Shown here piece by piece: positions 44,885 through 59,299 of a stretch of 64,000 nucleotides of DNA (the first letter of the stretch is position 1; each line of letters opens with the position of its first letter). Position numbers and translations under genes: made by a program. Under the pieces are notes generated by a model that worked only from the letters and a program-made list of their open reading frames with translations, had not been told where the DNA came from and did not search any database. Origin of the DNA: Zea mays (taxonomy: Eukaryota; Streptophyta; Magnoliopsida; Poales; Poaceae); contig NC_050099.1 of the NCBI RefSeq assembly GCF_902167145.1, positions 244,602,588-244,666,587 of the forward strand, written 5' to 3'.

Positions 44885-46156
44885 TGAAAGGGAAATGTGC
44901 CCTTGGGCCATTTCTATGTATTTTGGTGATTGAGTGCCAACACATGTGCTTAATTGGGAATTTATGTACATGGTTGAACAAGGTGAAAATCATGAAGTAA
45001 AGGTATGTTTCTAAGCCTTAGTACATTGGTTTTAAGTACTAATATATTTGTCTAAGTGTTAGAAACAGAAAGAAGAAGAATAGAGAAAAGGAGAAGGGAC
45101 TTGGCTGTGTGCTGCCAAGACCCAGCTCGGTCTGGAGCACCGGACTGTCCGGTGTGCACCGGACAGTGTCCGGTGCGCCAGGCTGGCGCGACTCGAACTG
45201 GCCGCTCTCGGGAAATTGGCCGGCGGCGTACGGCTAAAATTCACCGGACTGTCCGGTGTGCACCGGACTGTCCGGTGAGCCAACGGTCGGCCAGGGCCAA
45301 CGGTCGGCCGCGCAATCCGCGCGGGACACGTGGCCGAGCCAACGGTCGGAAGACGGCACCGGACTGTCCGGTGTGCACCGGACATGTCCGGTGCGCCAAC
45401 AGCGCCAGATCTGCCAATGGTCTGCAACGGTCGTCTTCGCCGTTTAAGGAAACAAATCGGGCACCGGACAGTGTCCGGTGTGCACCGGACTGTCCGGTGC
45501 CCCCGACGACAGAAGGCAAGGATGGCCTTCCGGATTTGCTCTCAACGGCTCCTTGCTGCCTTGGGGCTATAAAAGGAGCCCCTAGGCGCATGGAGGAGAT
45601 ACACAAGCAACCTTTGAGCATTCTTGATAATCCACACTAAGTCTCTGCGCATTCGTTTGTGTTTCTAAGTGATTCGAGCTCTGTTCTAAGTGAGAACTCT
45701 GAGATAGTCTTGTGAGCTCGATTCTTGGCCGTGTGTGTGCGCTTTTGCTGTGGATTTGTGTGTGTTGCTTCCCTCCCTTGCTCTGTGTTTCATTTGTGAT
45801 CATATACTTGTAAGGGCAAGAGACTCCAATTTGTGGAGATTCCTTGCAAACGGGATAGTGAAAGGAAAACAAAACACCGTGGTATTCAAGTGGGTCTTTG
45901 GACCGCTTGAGAGGGGTTGATTGCAACCCTCGTCCGTTGGGACGCCACAACGTGGAGTAGGCAAGCGTTGGTCTTGGCCGAACCACGGGATAAAACCACT
46001 GTGTCACTCTGTGCTTGATTCTCTTGTGGTACTTGTGTTTTGACTCCTCTCTAGCCACTTGGCATAAACTGTGCTAACACCTAATCAAGTTTTGTGGCTA
46101 TAAGTTTGAAGTTTTTACAGGATCACCTATTCACCCCCCCCCTCTAGGTGCTCTCA
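44885..46156 (+). repeat. 3' LTR of Opie-B
   Basis: A 1272-bp LTR preceded by the polypurine tract AAAAAGGGGGAGAT and followed by TSD GTTAC. It has a TATAAAA box at 45568-45574 and a C run of 9 near 46134-46142. Confidence 0.95.
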
Positions 46157-46809
46157 GTTACGTATTTCCTAGCTTTTAAGATATAAAAATACACAAACAA
46201 CTTTTTTCATCATTTGTATTATTTATAGTATATTTATAGTATTTAACTTTTGTTTTTCTCTTATTCATTCACTTGAACACAACAAAAGTCTATAACTTGA
46301 ATAAATTATATGCTAGATGTATCTCATATTATATAAAAACGGTAAAAACGGTATCATCACAACTCGGAAATGGAAAATACAAAAACGATCGGAAAACTAG
46401 CTAAATCGTTTTTGTACCGTTTCTAATCGGTTCCTGAACAATTCGAAAACAATCGGGAAAAAAGAGTATTCGAAATGGGGCGGTATGGGAATTTCCCGTC
46501 CCGTTTTCATCCTTATAAATAGTGAAGATTTATCCTATATATGTATAGGGCAGTGCTTAATTTCTGTTGCCCTGTGGCATGAGGTGGGGTTATGCGTTAG
46601 CCTTGGGACCTGTGGGGGACAGATATCCCCCAGGTCCACTAGAAGGCAAGAAGGCCTCGCGAGAGGCTTTGGGCCAGTTACCTCGACTCATTGCTCTTAG
46701 TGGTGATGTAGACATAGGGGCCTTGAAAGTTTTCTTCTTTTTCGGGGCACCAATTCCCTCTAGAAAACAGGCACACTTGTCAGTGAGTGAGGATCCCTCT
46801 AATAACCTT
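46157..46809. other. unassigned region, possible hAT-like end
   Basis: 46330-46510 has GGTAAAAACGGTAT, ACGATCGGAAAA and CGGGAAAAAAG words and ends GGAATTTCCCGTCCCGTTTTCATCC, a composition usual near ends of plant hAT elements. It appears to continue the sequence left of Opie-B (37330-37465). 46550-46760 is not recognised. Confidence 0.35.
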
Positions 46810-49010
46810 AGATGTTCTAGATACCAAGATTGAGAGAAGCAAAATGGGGCTAAAGAACAACCGAAGAGCGAGAGAGGGTAAGTAAAACACCACTCAAATT
46901 GTAGCCCTAGCTCCAACCCGGCCAGTCTAAGTTGGCATATCGGGTAGGCTAGGATGACGACTAGGCTAGGTTAGGGTCAGTTAGGCTAAATTTTGGGCTA
47001 ACTGCTAGTTGGTTTGAGTACCTAGCGTGACCATGTTTCCAACCTGTCTAGGCCAGGTTTGTCAACCCAGTCTCAAATGACTAGTTTTGGTATGCTAGCT
47101 ATAAATATCTCTCCCACTCTACCATTTCATGATGCTGATCCTCCACACTCTTGTCCATGACCAGACTAGGCCCTAGGAATTCCTCCTATCTTTGTGAGTG
47201 TTTGATTAGATAAATATTAAACCTTGATTAGGGAGTATCCCAACCTTTGTGAGCTTGCCTTTGTGGCATTAGAGGGCTTGAAAGGCCATGAGAGTTGAGC
47301 CATTTTTTAGCACTTGAGGAATTCAAATATCTTTGTTTTGTTACAATCTTTCTCTTGGATCTTTGTTCCTAGGTGGTAAAGTGTCACTGGTAAGCACCCT
47401 AGGGTGTGTAGGCTACTACGACAATTTTGTAAGAAGGGCTAGATTTTCTGTTGAAAGAGGAAAGAAGACTCCTTAGTGGATTAGTAGAGGGGGTGCTATT
47501 TTGGGTATGGCCAAGAGTAGACATTTTTGGGTCATTCACCAGCTTCCATAATGGAGACATGGGGCACTTTATGGTGGCCCAAACTTTGGTCAATCAAATC
47601 CTCGTATCTTTCGATTGGTTTGTCTCATGCTTGTTCATATTGCTTATATATTTGTGTTTTCGCTTATGCTACTGGGGTGTGGTTGCTTGCGCTTGTAAGA
47701 AGTGTGTGAATGTATCATATACACACAATCAAGTGACACATGAAGTTGCATTGACATAGATGAAGAGGAAGGGAAAAAGGACCTTTAGGGTGCTCTCTAG
47801 CTAAAGTGGTCAAGCTAATTTGTCACCTTAGCTAGGCTAGGATTTGCAAGGAGGTTGTTATTAATTATTTTGTGTACTAATATTTTTATAAAAAAAATTG
47901 TGCAGGATATTCATCCTCTCAATAGTCGTCGAAGAGGTCTTCTCGTAAACCACCAGACCTAGCTAGAAAAGCATATATACTATATCTCCTCCATAATCTA
48001 GACGTTGGAACAAGAAAACAATGTTGATTGAGTAATTTTGATTATTAGCATTCAATCAGGCAAAACAGCAGCTTACAGCCAAACACCGGCCTCTCATGGC
48101 TCTCACGCTGCCACACAGCTATACCGCACCGGCAGGGAGCCAGGGAGATGAGAGCCGAGAAGACGACCTCGATGTTCTCATCGTGTGGTGCCACGCACCC
48201 AAAGAAGCGGTTTTCCTTTCGGGCTAGTTCCTGGATCATCTCCATTTATCTGTCCACCAAATCATTCATGATAGCAACAAATCACCCATTCACCGATTTG
48301 AATCTTCCAATTATATTGTTAGCAGTAGATACTAGCAGCAATTTTGGTATCTGTACTACAGAAAGAGTGGTTGTCTTGCATCAACAATTCGAGACTACAG
48401 GGGGTTTTCAAACAGTACACCTCTAAGACAAACTAGATCGGCAGATCAGAAAAATTGTTGTAATCGTACAATTGACAGTAGGCGAATTTGCTCCAAATGA
48501 GTATGAGTTTGAGTAGATATAAATTTGCTCCAAATGAGTTTGAGTAGATATATCCATCGTATGCTTATATTATGTGCGTTGGATGTGGATCATCATATAT
48601 ATGGTTATGAGTCACAACCGTTTCGTGCATTAGAGTAGATGCTAGGTTTCGTTTACTCCAGGGTGCTGTTTGGTTATGACTCCGTGAACGTAAGCGACAA
48701 TGGAATGGTTACAGGAATGATTTGGTAACCGAAGCCTGTGATTGTTTAGAGGGTTTTTCTTCTCACTGCGTAGGAGATTAGATAGCAGTGGGATCCGTTA
48801 ACGACGTGATCTGATTACATGCAACAAAAAATAAAACCAACCAAACAGCACGTACGAACCATTCTAGCTGGAATAATGACATCTTTTTTGTATTAATATT
48901 ATAGATTAGTTGGAATTATATTGTTCCTAGCCTCAGACCGAGATAAACGAACGGACCCTAAAATGTTTTTTTGGTCATCCTGGCACTCGAGTGCTACACG
49001 CTTCCAAAAC
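46810..49010. repeat. inverted copy of segmental block A (block B)
   Basis: In reverse orientation this matches 3660-7680: GATGTTCTAGATACCAAGAT (about 46811), CTAGGATGACGACTAGGCTAGG (about 46948, with small changes), TTGTGCAGGATATTCATCCT (about 47899), GCTGCCACACAGCTATACCG (about 48107), CCAATTATATTGTTAGCAG (about 48307), TAGCAGTGGGATCCGTTAAC (about 48782). It lacks the MITE, the LTR and other insertions of block A, so it is the less disturbed copy. No gene is supported. ORFs such as 47451-47759 lie in non-coding duplicated sequence. Confidence 0.85.
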
Positions 49011-49329
49011 AAGAAAATTTGTGAAATTAGCGCCCTCAAAAATAGCCCGGTTTAAAATTTGCCTTCTACAAAAATAAAAATACGAAACGAACTCAGGACC
49101 TCGAATGTTACTCAGATCACTGCAACTCAGACTGCATGCATGAATGTTCTCTCGAATGTTACTCAGGTCACTGCAACTCAGACTGCATGAATGTTCTTTT
49201 CCACACACAGATGGTTTATGAATTGAAACTTCATATTTCTTATAAGAAAAGTAGAAAACACTCCTAATGCATGCACGGTGCATCTGCGGCGCTGCGCATG
49301 ATGCATGCATCCGTTGCAGACGACTCTAC

Positions 49330-49692
49330 CTACAGAGCACGCGGCGCCGGTGGTGGCTCGTCGGCGCACTTGAGGCAGTAGCAGGTGCCCTTATTGCACT
49401 CCCCGCCGACGAAGCCATTGCCAATCGCCACGCAATCGTTGCGGCAGTAACGAAGGCCGTCGCTTCCGTGGCAGACGTTGGGGTCCGGCGCCGGGTACTC
49501 CAGGCACCACGCTTCCACACCAGCATCTGCAGAACACCAAAGACAATTTTCATGTGTTTTTTTCCAGCAAATAGAAAAGAGAAGGCCATTATATACGTGT
49601 CCTGTATGCAGTGCGAGCTTACCATGAGACATGAAGGCTACTGCCAACAGCAGCAGGGCAGATGCGAAGAGGGCGGTGGCCTGGCGAGCCAT
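49330..49692 (-). CDS. defensin-like secreted cysteine-rich peptide, two exons
   Basis: Exon 1 is 49692-49623 and exon 2 is 49526-49330. The 96-bp intron has GTAAGC at the donor and TGCAG at the acceptor. The spliced product is 88 residues. Residues 1-23 form a signal peptide (MARQATALFASALLLLAVAF). The mature part has eight cysteines spaced C-X10-C-X8-C-X3-C-X11-C-X4-C-X1-C-X2-C, with CX3C, GxC and CxC elements of the CS-alpha-beta (defensin) fold. The tail is Pro-rich (ADEPPPAPRAL). Intron position right after the signal peptide is typical of plant defensin and defensin-like genes. The unspliced 120-codon frame reads through the intron and is an artefact. A TATAAAA box lies about 110 bp upstream (complement 49804-49813). 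Likely extracellular; antimicrobial or signalling role inferred from family. A truncated paralog is at 36310-36600. Confidence 0.82.
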   Translation of the reverse strand: MARQATALFASALLLLAVAFMSHGKLALHTGHVYNGLLFSICWKKTHENCLWCSADAGVEAWCLEYPAPDPNVCHGSDGLRYCRNDCVAIGNGFVGGECNKGTCYCLKCADEPPPAPRAL

Positions 49693-49803
49693 ATGGCTTC
49701 AGCTGCTTGCTCGATAGAAACGCTCGTGAGGAGAGAGTAACCTGGTGGATTTGTTGGATGCTGATTTGCACTGGGATGGATGATCGTCTCTGTCGATGGT
49801 GGC

Positions 49804-49813
49804 TGCTTTTATA
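49804..49813 (-). promoter_or_regulatory. TATA box of the defensin-like gene
   Basis: The plus strand reads GCTTTTATAC, complement GTATAAAAGC, about 115 bp before the start codon at 49692. The same element is conserved in the truncated copy at 36454-36463. Confidence 0.65.
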
Positions 49814-49959
49814 CTAGCGGAGGGTAATTAGTAGGCCGCGAAGAAGAAGCCCTAAAACCTGCACGGGATTGATTGCGAATAATGTCCTTCTAATTTTGTT
49901 GGGCAGTAAAATGGAAGCGTTTCCCGGATATATTCTAAGATACGATGCCTATCTGAGGA

Positions 49960-50165
49960 TTGTTACGGCCAGATTGGTTGAGTCCTCGTCGCGTGGTGCC
50001 GGCGTGCCGCGCGCCAAGTGTTTTTTTTTTTTCCTTTCTGGCACTGGCAGCAAATCAGCGTGATGCTACCTGAGGATTGTTAAGGCCAGAGTCAATGCGT
50101 GATGCCGCGCGCCAAAGGAGGCGTTTTTTTTTCCCTTTCTGGCACTGGCAGCAAATCAGCGTTCA
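49960..50165. repeat. imperfect tandem duplication of about 110 bp
   Basis: The unit TGAGGATTGTTA(C/A)GGCCAGA through CTGGCACTGGCAGCAAATCAG occurs twice (about 49953-50060 and 50071-50161), each with an internal T-run after GCGCGCCAA. It is followed at 50165-50221 by a short piece of block A (TTCACCGAT to AGCAGCAATTTTGG). Confidence 0.75.
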
Positions 50166-50341
50166 CCGATCTTGATCTTCCAATTGTTAGCAGTAGATAC
50201 TATACTAGCAGCAATTTTGGTGCCGAGACTTATCGTGCAAATAGTGATTTACACGAATAACGCGCGCGCGAACAGCACATAAATATAATAGCGTGCGGAC
50301 CGGACGTGCAGCACGCGTGCACGAACATGCAAATGGATGAC

Positions 50342-50620
50342 GACTACATATACTAGATGTGCGGAACGATGCGAGACAACACGCACGACAACACGTGACT
50401 TGCGCGCAGCACGAATTGCATGGCAGCGAGGGTGCGACGGGGTTGTGCGCAATGGGTAGACAAAGCTCACCTCGCGACGACACATATACTAGATGTGCGG
50501 AACGATGCGAGACAACACGCACGACAACACGTGACTTGCGCGCAGCACGAATTGCATGGCAGCGAGGGTGCGACGGGGTTGTGCGCAATGGGTAGACAAA
50601 GCTCACCTCGCGACGACGGC
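50342..50620. repeat. 136-bp direct tandem duplication, GC-rich
   Basis: CATATACTAGATGTGCGGAA starts at 50347 and again at 50483. The two copies, through AAAGCTCACCTCGCGACGAC, appear identical. The unit holds GACAACACG words. Overlapping open frames on both strands arise from the repeat and are not supported as genes. Confidence 0.92.
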
Positions 50621-51244
50621 GAGACGAGTTCACGGCGAGGCTATTGCGCCGGGGGTCACGCAAGGGCCGAGTCGAACTACACACGCCGCGCGGGCTGCGC
50701 AGAAGAACTACGCCGGGTCGCATTTGTTCCAAATGAGGCTACTAGCTCAATTTTACCTGCTATGTCTGTTTCGTGATGCTTCTTTTTCTTGAGACTCTGC
50801 AAAACACATGAGCGTTCCATTTTCCAAATCTTCTGTACAAAAACTTCAGCTTAATTTCTATGCATATTATTGTCGACTTTCGAGCAACAGACAGATTTGT
50901 GCAAACAAAGAAAAATAGGGTGCAAGTCGACGGATTGCCATTGCCATCCTATATTTCCATTAATACCGCCTCATTCAGGGGCTCCCACATCAACATATCA
51001 TCAAGTCGACAAACCGTACAACGACTCATCAATCAACAATTCCGCATATAACCATGCCAGGGTACTACGGTGCAAATTTGCCCACTTCTACAACTAAAAT
51101 ACAGGCCATGGATCTGAGTCCAGTCTCGCGCGAGTTCGAAGTGTTCCAGCATTTGATCTTATTCCAAACAACAGCTAACAGAAAATGGCCGTCAAAATTG
51201 CAGTCTTTTTTTCTAAGCTACTACTGGAGAAACGAGTACGGACA
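50621..51244. other. spacer and presumed 3' UTR of the GAPDH gene
   Basis: No gene is supported. The part next to 51244 is expected to be the GAPDH 3' UTR (transcribed on minus). T-rich and A-rich words such as complement of TTTCTATGCATATTATTG (about 50854) could serve in 3'-end formation, but no poly(A) signal is fixed. Confidence 0.4.
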
Positions 51245-55689
<4,445 letters not shown>

Positions 55690-56280
55690 GGATGAGGGCC
55701 TGGGAATGGGAGCGGGCGGGGCTGGCCTGCTCGTACGTGTGCTAGGGTTTGACCAACGACGCTCCGCAAGTAGCGAGGGCTTTGCTTGCCTTCCGGGGGC
55801 AGGGCGCGGAACGGAAGCGGAGGCGAGCGGAGGGAGGAGAGCGGGGAAGGTGGCGGCGGGGCGGAAGCGTTCAGCGTGTGATCGTGCCTCGTTTCCGTCG
55901 TCAAAAGAGAGGAAATGAAATTAAAAGGAGAAAAAAAAAACAATGGTCTGCACTGTGCATGCAGCGCCCCGCCGGCCGCTTGGGTAGGTGGCGGTCTGGT
56001 ACTCTGGTGCCCGTGCGATCCCGCTGCGTTGGGGTCGGGCCTGCGCTTTTTTGTGCCGCCTGTTCTGCTTCGCCTACCCCACGCCACGCCACACGGAACT
56101 CCCAGACTCTGGGCTCTAGCTAATATACTCCAAACCACTCCGGTAAAGACAACGAGGGGTACCATCAGGCTTGCGATTAAGAAAAATAGATCAATTTCCA
56201 TTCGTCTGTATGCCTCTATGCGGCTACTACCTTTGACCACATCGATGCTGCTCGGTCGCTCCTATACTATAGTCCCACCT
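55690..56280. promoter_or_regulatory. GAPDH leader and proximal promoter region
   Basis: GC-rich sequence directly upstream of the GAPDH start on minus. It has C/T-rich stretches suited to a leader (complement of GGGGAAGGTGGCGGCGGGGC near 55845) and an A-run at 55929-55940. No clear TATA box was fixed. Short open frames on both strands here are composition effects. Confidence 0.5.
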
Positions 56281-56899
56281 AAAACACTTTACTGACTAAT
56301 TTTAGCATTTTGGCTTCGAAACACTCGCTAATAAATAGCTAGCCAAACGGTTGTCAAACTGTTTATCCATTAATCATTTATATTGCGAATAGATCGTGTA
56401 AAGAGAAAGTACATCTATTAGCAAAGACTCTAAACATACTTTTACTAATTGTTGCTAACTAATTATTTGTTGGCTAATTGTTAGCCGCGAGGATCAAACA
56501 GAGTCTAAGTAGTCATCTAGGGTTTGGGCTCTGATCATAAGACTGTAAGAGATGAGCTGGGAGCGCGTGGAACTTTACTGCAGAACACACAGGCAATCAC
56601 CTTCAACAAAAGCACTTGGGAAGCATTGTGCAACCGAAGGTCACCTCTAACGAAAGTACACACGCGCAACTTTGGCGCAGAACAAATTTATGGTTGGTTG
56701 GTTGTCCACGCATAGCAGATCAGAATATATACACACAAAGCTAATTGACATGTTACGTAGCAAATATTTTAATTAATATTGTTGTTTTTTCTTAGTAATC
56801 ACACGAAGCTAAATTCTTCCCGTCGTCATTTTTTTCTCTTCGAAATTAGTGCCGTTGGAGATGCTAATACTCTCGACTGAGCCTACAACTTTAGAGCTT
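56281..56899. other. unassigned region with a MITE-like segment
   Basis: 56290-56510 is AT-rich and ends TTAGCCGCGAGGATCAAACAGAGTC. Read in reverse this resembles the GACTCTGTTTGATCC ends of small maize elements with TAGCTAA-type words, but a matching left end was not found. No gene is supported. Confidence 0.35.
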
Positions 56900-56913
56900 T
56901 TTAGGAAATACAA

Positions 56914-57618
56914 GTGGACACACAGCCATTTCCTGTTAATACAATAGATGTCGCATGCGAAAAGGTCTTAGTTCGACCCGAAATGGCCGATAAAAGCAAA
57001 AGCAAAGACATCATCATTGACGATCCTCGCACGTCAAATGTATTGCAAAAGGAGATTGCTCGAAAGGCTCCGGACGATAAGGCTAAAAAGTCCGGAGGCA
57101 CCGGGGGGCAAGCACAATTAATGAGCCAAGCACGACAGCCTGGCCTGAGCATCACAGACGGTATGGCACCTACGTGCGGACGGTCCGGTGCTCAGACAGA
57201 CGGTTCGGCTAACTCTGCCGGACAATCCGCCTATGGCCAAAGGCGTCAGCCTCCACACAAAGTCTTAAAAGGGAAAGAGACGCAACAGCATAGCACATAT
57301 GGTCGGCTCATCAAAACTGACTCTACTTTTGATCAGTTGCTCTCCAAGAATTCTAGCAAGAAGACTGTTCTACGTGATCGGTCAACGAAGAAACCTCGGT
57401 CACCTGCTAAAACAAAACGGGTAAACAAAACGGCCCAAAAGGCGACACAACAAGCATCGCATATTCATCCTATGAGACCAGGGTACTTTCCACCTGTTTA
57501 CTCATCGTTGGTATATTATCCTATTCAAACATGGAATGATACGATGATGAATCTATGGTATATATATAGTCCCTTTGTCTATCTAGACTGGGGGGCACCT
57601 CCATTCTATTCCTTTTGA
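56914..57618 (+). pseudogene. retrotransposon ORF fragment, unrecognised
   Basis: A 234-codon frame starting MDTQPFPVNTIDVACEKVL. It is rich in Lys, Ser, Gln and Gly, with a basic stretch (SKKTVLRDRSTKKPRSPAKT) and an aromatic C-terminus (MNLWYIYSPFVYLDWGAPPF). No zinc knuckle, protease or RT motif is visible. Its place just before a polypurine tract and LTR suggests the terminal part of an element internal region. The first codons may not be the real start because the element is truncated near here. Function is not assigned. Confidence 0.5.
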
Positions 57619-57782
57619 ACCATTGACCAAGTGGTCATGGCCGAGAAGAATACAATCTGAAACGACCTTTATACATTGGTGCTTTATTGAATGATCTCCA
57701 TGTTGAAAAGCCGATGACTTACATCAGGTTTAGTTCATATGCTTTTGGTTCGTCAACCTTCACCAAAAGGCAGGGGGGCATA

Positions 57783-58411
57783 TGTTGGAGACCAAAAGTG
57801 TCTCGCGGACGGTCCGACCCTTAGGCCGGACGGTCCGCGGTCCGGACAGTCCGCGGTGGTGTCGCGGACGGTCCGCGCGTGCGCAGAGTCAGTTAGGGTT
57901 CCTAGTTTCTCGCGGGATTTGTTTCCTAAAACCACGGGATTAACTCGGAAATCAGTTTGAAGCGGATCCAGACCTCCCCCTTTATATAGATGAAGGGCTA
58001 CGACCGATTAAACCCCCAACAATCGATTAACTCAAGTCTATTTCTCGTTTTTACCTTATGCATTAGAAGTAGCTCTAGTTTAGCTCTAGTTTAGTATTCC
58101 AATCCCCAAATTCTCCGCTTCTCTTCGGCTCTACGTCGATTAGAGGAGTCTAGGTCGGCCTGCCGAGCCTAGACATCACCTAGGATCTCTCCTCCCTGAC
58201 GGGGTCCCTCCCGGGAGCGAGATCCAGGCGTCGCCGACGACCTTCGCCGCCCCCTGCGCACGCGCGGACCGTCCGGCCCCAGGGCGCGGACCGTCCGACC
58301 GTCAGGCAGGGAACCCAGGCCCCTGTTCCAGGTCGCGGACCGTCTGCGCCTGTGCAGAGAGCACCGCCACGGTTTGTATTGAGTGATTGACGCCCCAAAA
58401 AGGCACCAACA
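57783..58411 (+). repeat. LTR, 629 bp, of the Gypsy-like fragment
   Basis: It runs from TGTTGGAGACCAAAAGTG to AAAAGGCACCAACA. It has a TATA-like box (CCTTTATATAGATG, near 57979) and several CGGACGGTCCG palindromes at 57812-57880 and complementary ones near 58263-58345. Confidence 0.8.
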
Positions 58412-59240
58412 GATTCATTTGTATGTAACAAATGGTAAATATGGGTAATTTTATCCCAACTTTATGAGTGAAGTTGAAATTATCCATTAATGAAGTACTT
58501 CATGTTTTTGTGAAGTTAGAGAAAACTTCACATTTTTTTAAAGCAGAGTTGGTGAAGTTGGTATAGTTTAACTTGAGTCTATGAAGCTGAGTTGGTTTTC
58601 GTGAAGTGAAGATGTCCCAAAACATTTCCTAAAAACCGTTATTGACGGTCTGCAGCAGATCGCGTATATGGTCGTGTAAAACACTATTTTATACAATAAA
58701 TTGCACTGTGCGTATAGATAAATTTGAAATAGAAGATAGAATAAGAGATGATGAATAAGTTGCTCGAGACATCTTAGGAAGTTAGGATGAGATCTATCGT
58801 TGCAGCCTCCAACGAACAACATGTATGTTGCCAAGCTACAAAGGGAAGCTACGCTGCACATGCGAAGGGCATGACGACTTTGTGCCGCTGAGACAGGCGC
58901 CGTGCAAGTCTGGCCTCTGGCGCATACCGCCAATGCAGCACCAGCACCGCAGGGCCACGCTTTTGTTGATGTTTCAGCTGTGGAGGATCCAACGTCGCTT
59001 GGACGTGACAGCCGGTGCGGTCCAAGTGATCACCACTACCACTGGAGCGATCGGATGGCCCAACAACGCCTTCGCTTCCATCCGAAGGCAAGCGGTTGCG
59101 CTGCGCTGCGCCCCATTCTCCCCCCCCCCCCCCCCCCCCCCCAGAAACACAGGCACCCACCGCCACCGCCCACCGGCCACCGGCAGTGCGCGCGGAACCG
59201 CTCCTGCCCGCCACGTGTCCCCGTCTCCCGTCCCCACGTT
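58412..59240. other. intergenic region and upstream region of the lysozyme-like gene
   Basis: 58440-58640 has GTGAAGTT words repeated irregularly. 58820-59090 has open frames on both strands without recognisable products. A run of 23 C residues lies at 59120-59142, followed by CACC-rich sequence and GTTTAAATG near 59239, a possible core promoter element. Confidence 0.4.
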
Positions 59241-59299
59241 TAAATGTCATGTCCCGCTCGCCACCCATCCTCCCCCCTACTTCCAATTCAGCGAGCGAT

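Larger units (their letters stand above)
37471..46156 (+). mobile_element. Opie-B: young plus-strand Opie/Ji-type Copia element with an internal pol deletion
   Basis: An 8686-bp element with both LTRs and a perfect TSD GTTAC (37466-37470 and 46157-46161). It has a primer site TGGTATCAGAGCC at 38748-38760, an intact gag, a pol broken by a deletion near 42225, and a polypurine tract (AAAAAGGGGGAGAT) just before 44885. Near-identical LTRs imply a recent insertion. The pol lesion means it would need enzymes supplied in trans. Confidence 0.95.
56900..58411 (+). mobile_element. 5'-truncated LTR retrotransposon (Gypsy-like): internal 3' part plus 3' LTR
   Basis: An internal region with one open frame (56914-57618) is followed by a purine-rich tract (AAAAGGCAGGGGGGCATA) and one LTR, 57783-58411. 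No 5' LTR, pol or flanking duplication is seen. Superfamily is inferred from LTR length and layout only. Confidence 0.65.

Noticed and set aside
49326..49740. Plus-strand ORF 49267-49740 and minus-strand ORF 49326-49625
   Set aside because: They overlap the defensin-like gene in other frames, without a signal peptide or the cysteine pattern. The spliced 88-residue model is better supported.
50205..50776. Minus-strand 175-codon ORF and plus-strand 118-codon ORF
   Set aside because: They run through a 136-bp tandem duplication and repeat their own peptide. No homology is recognised.
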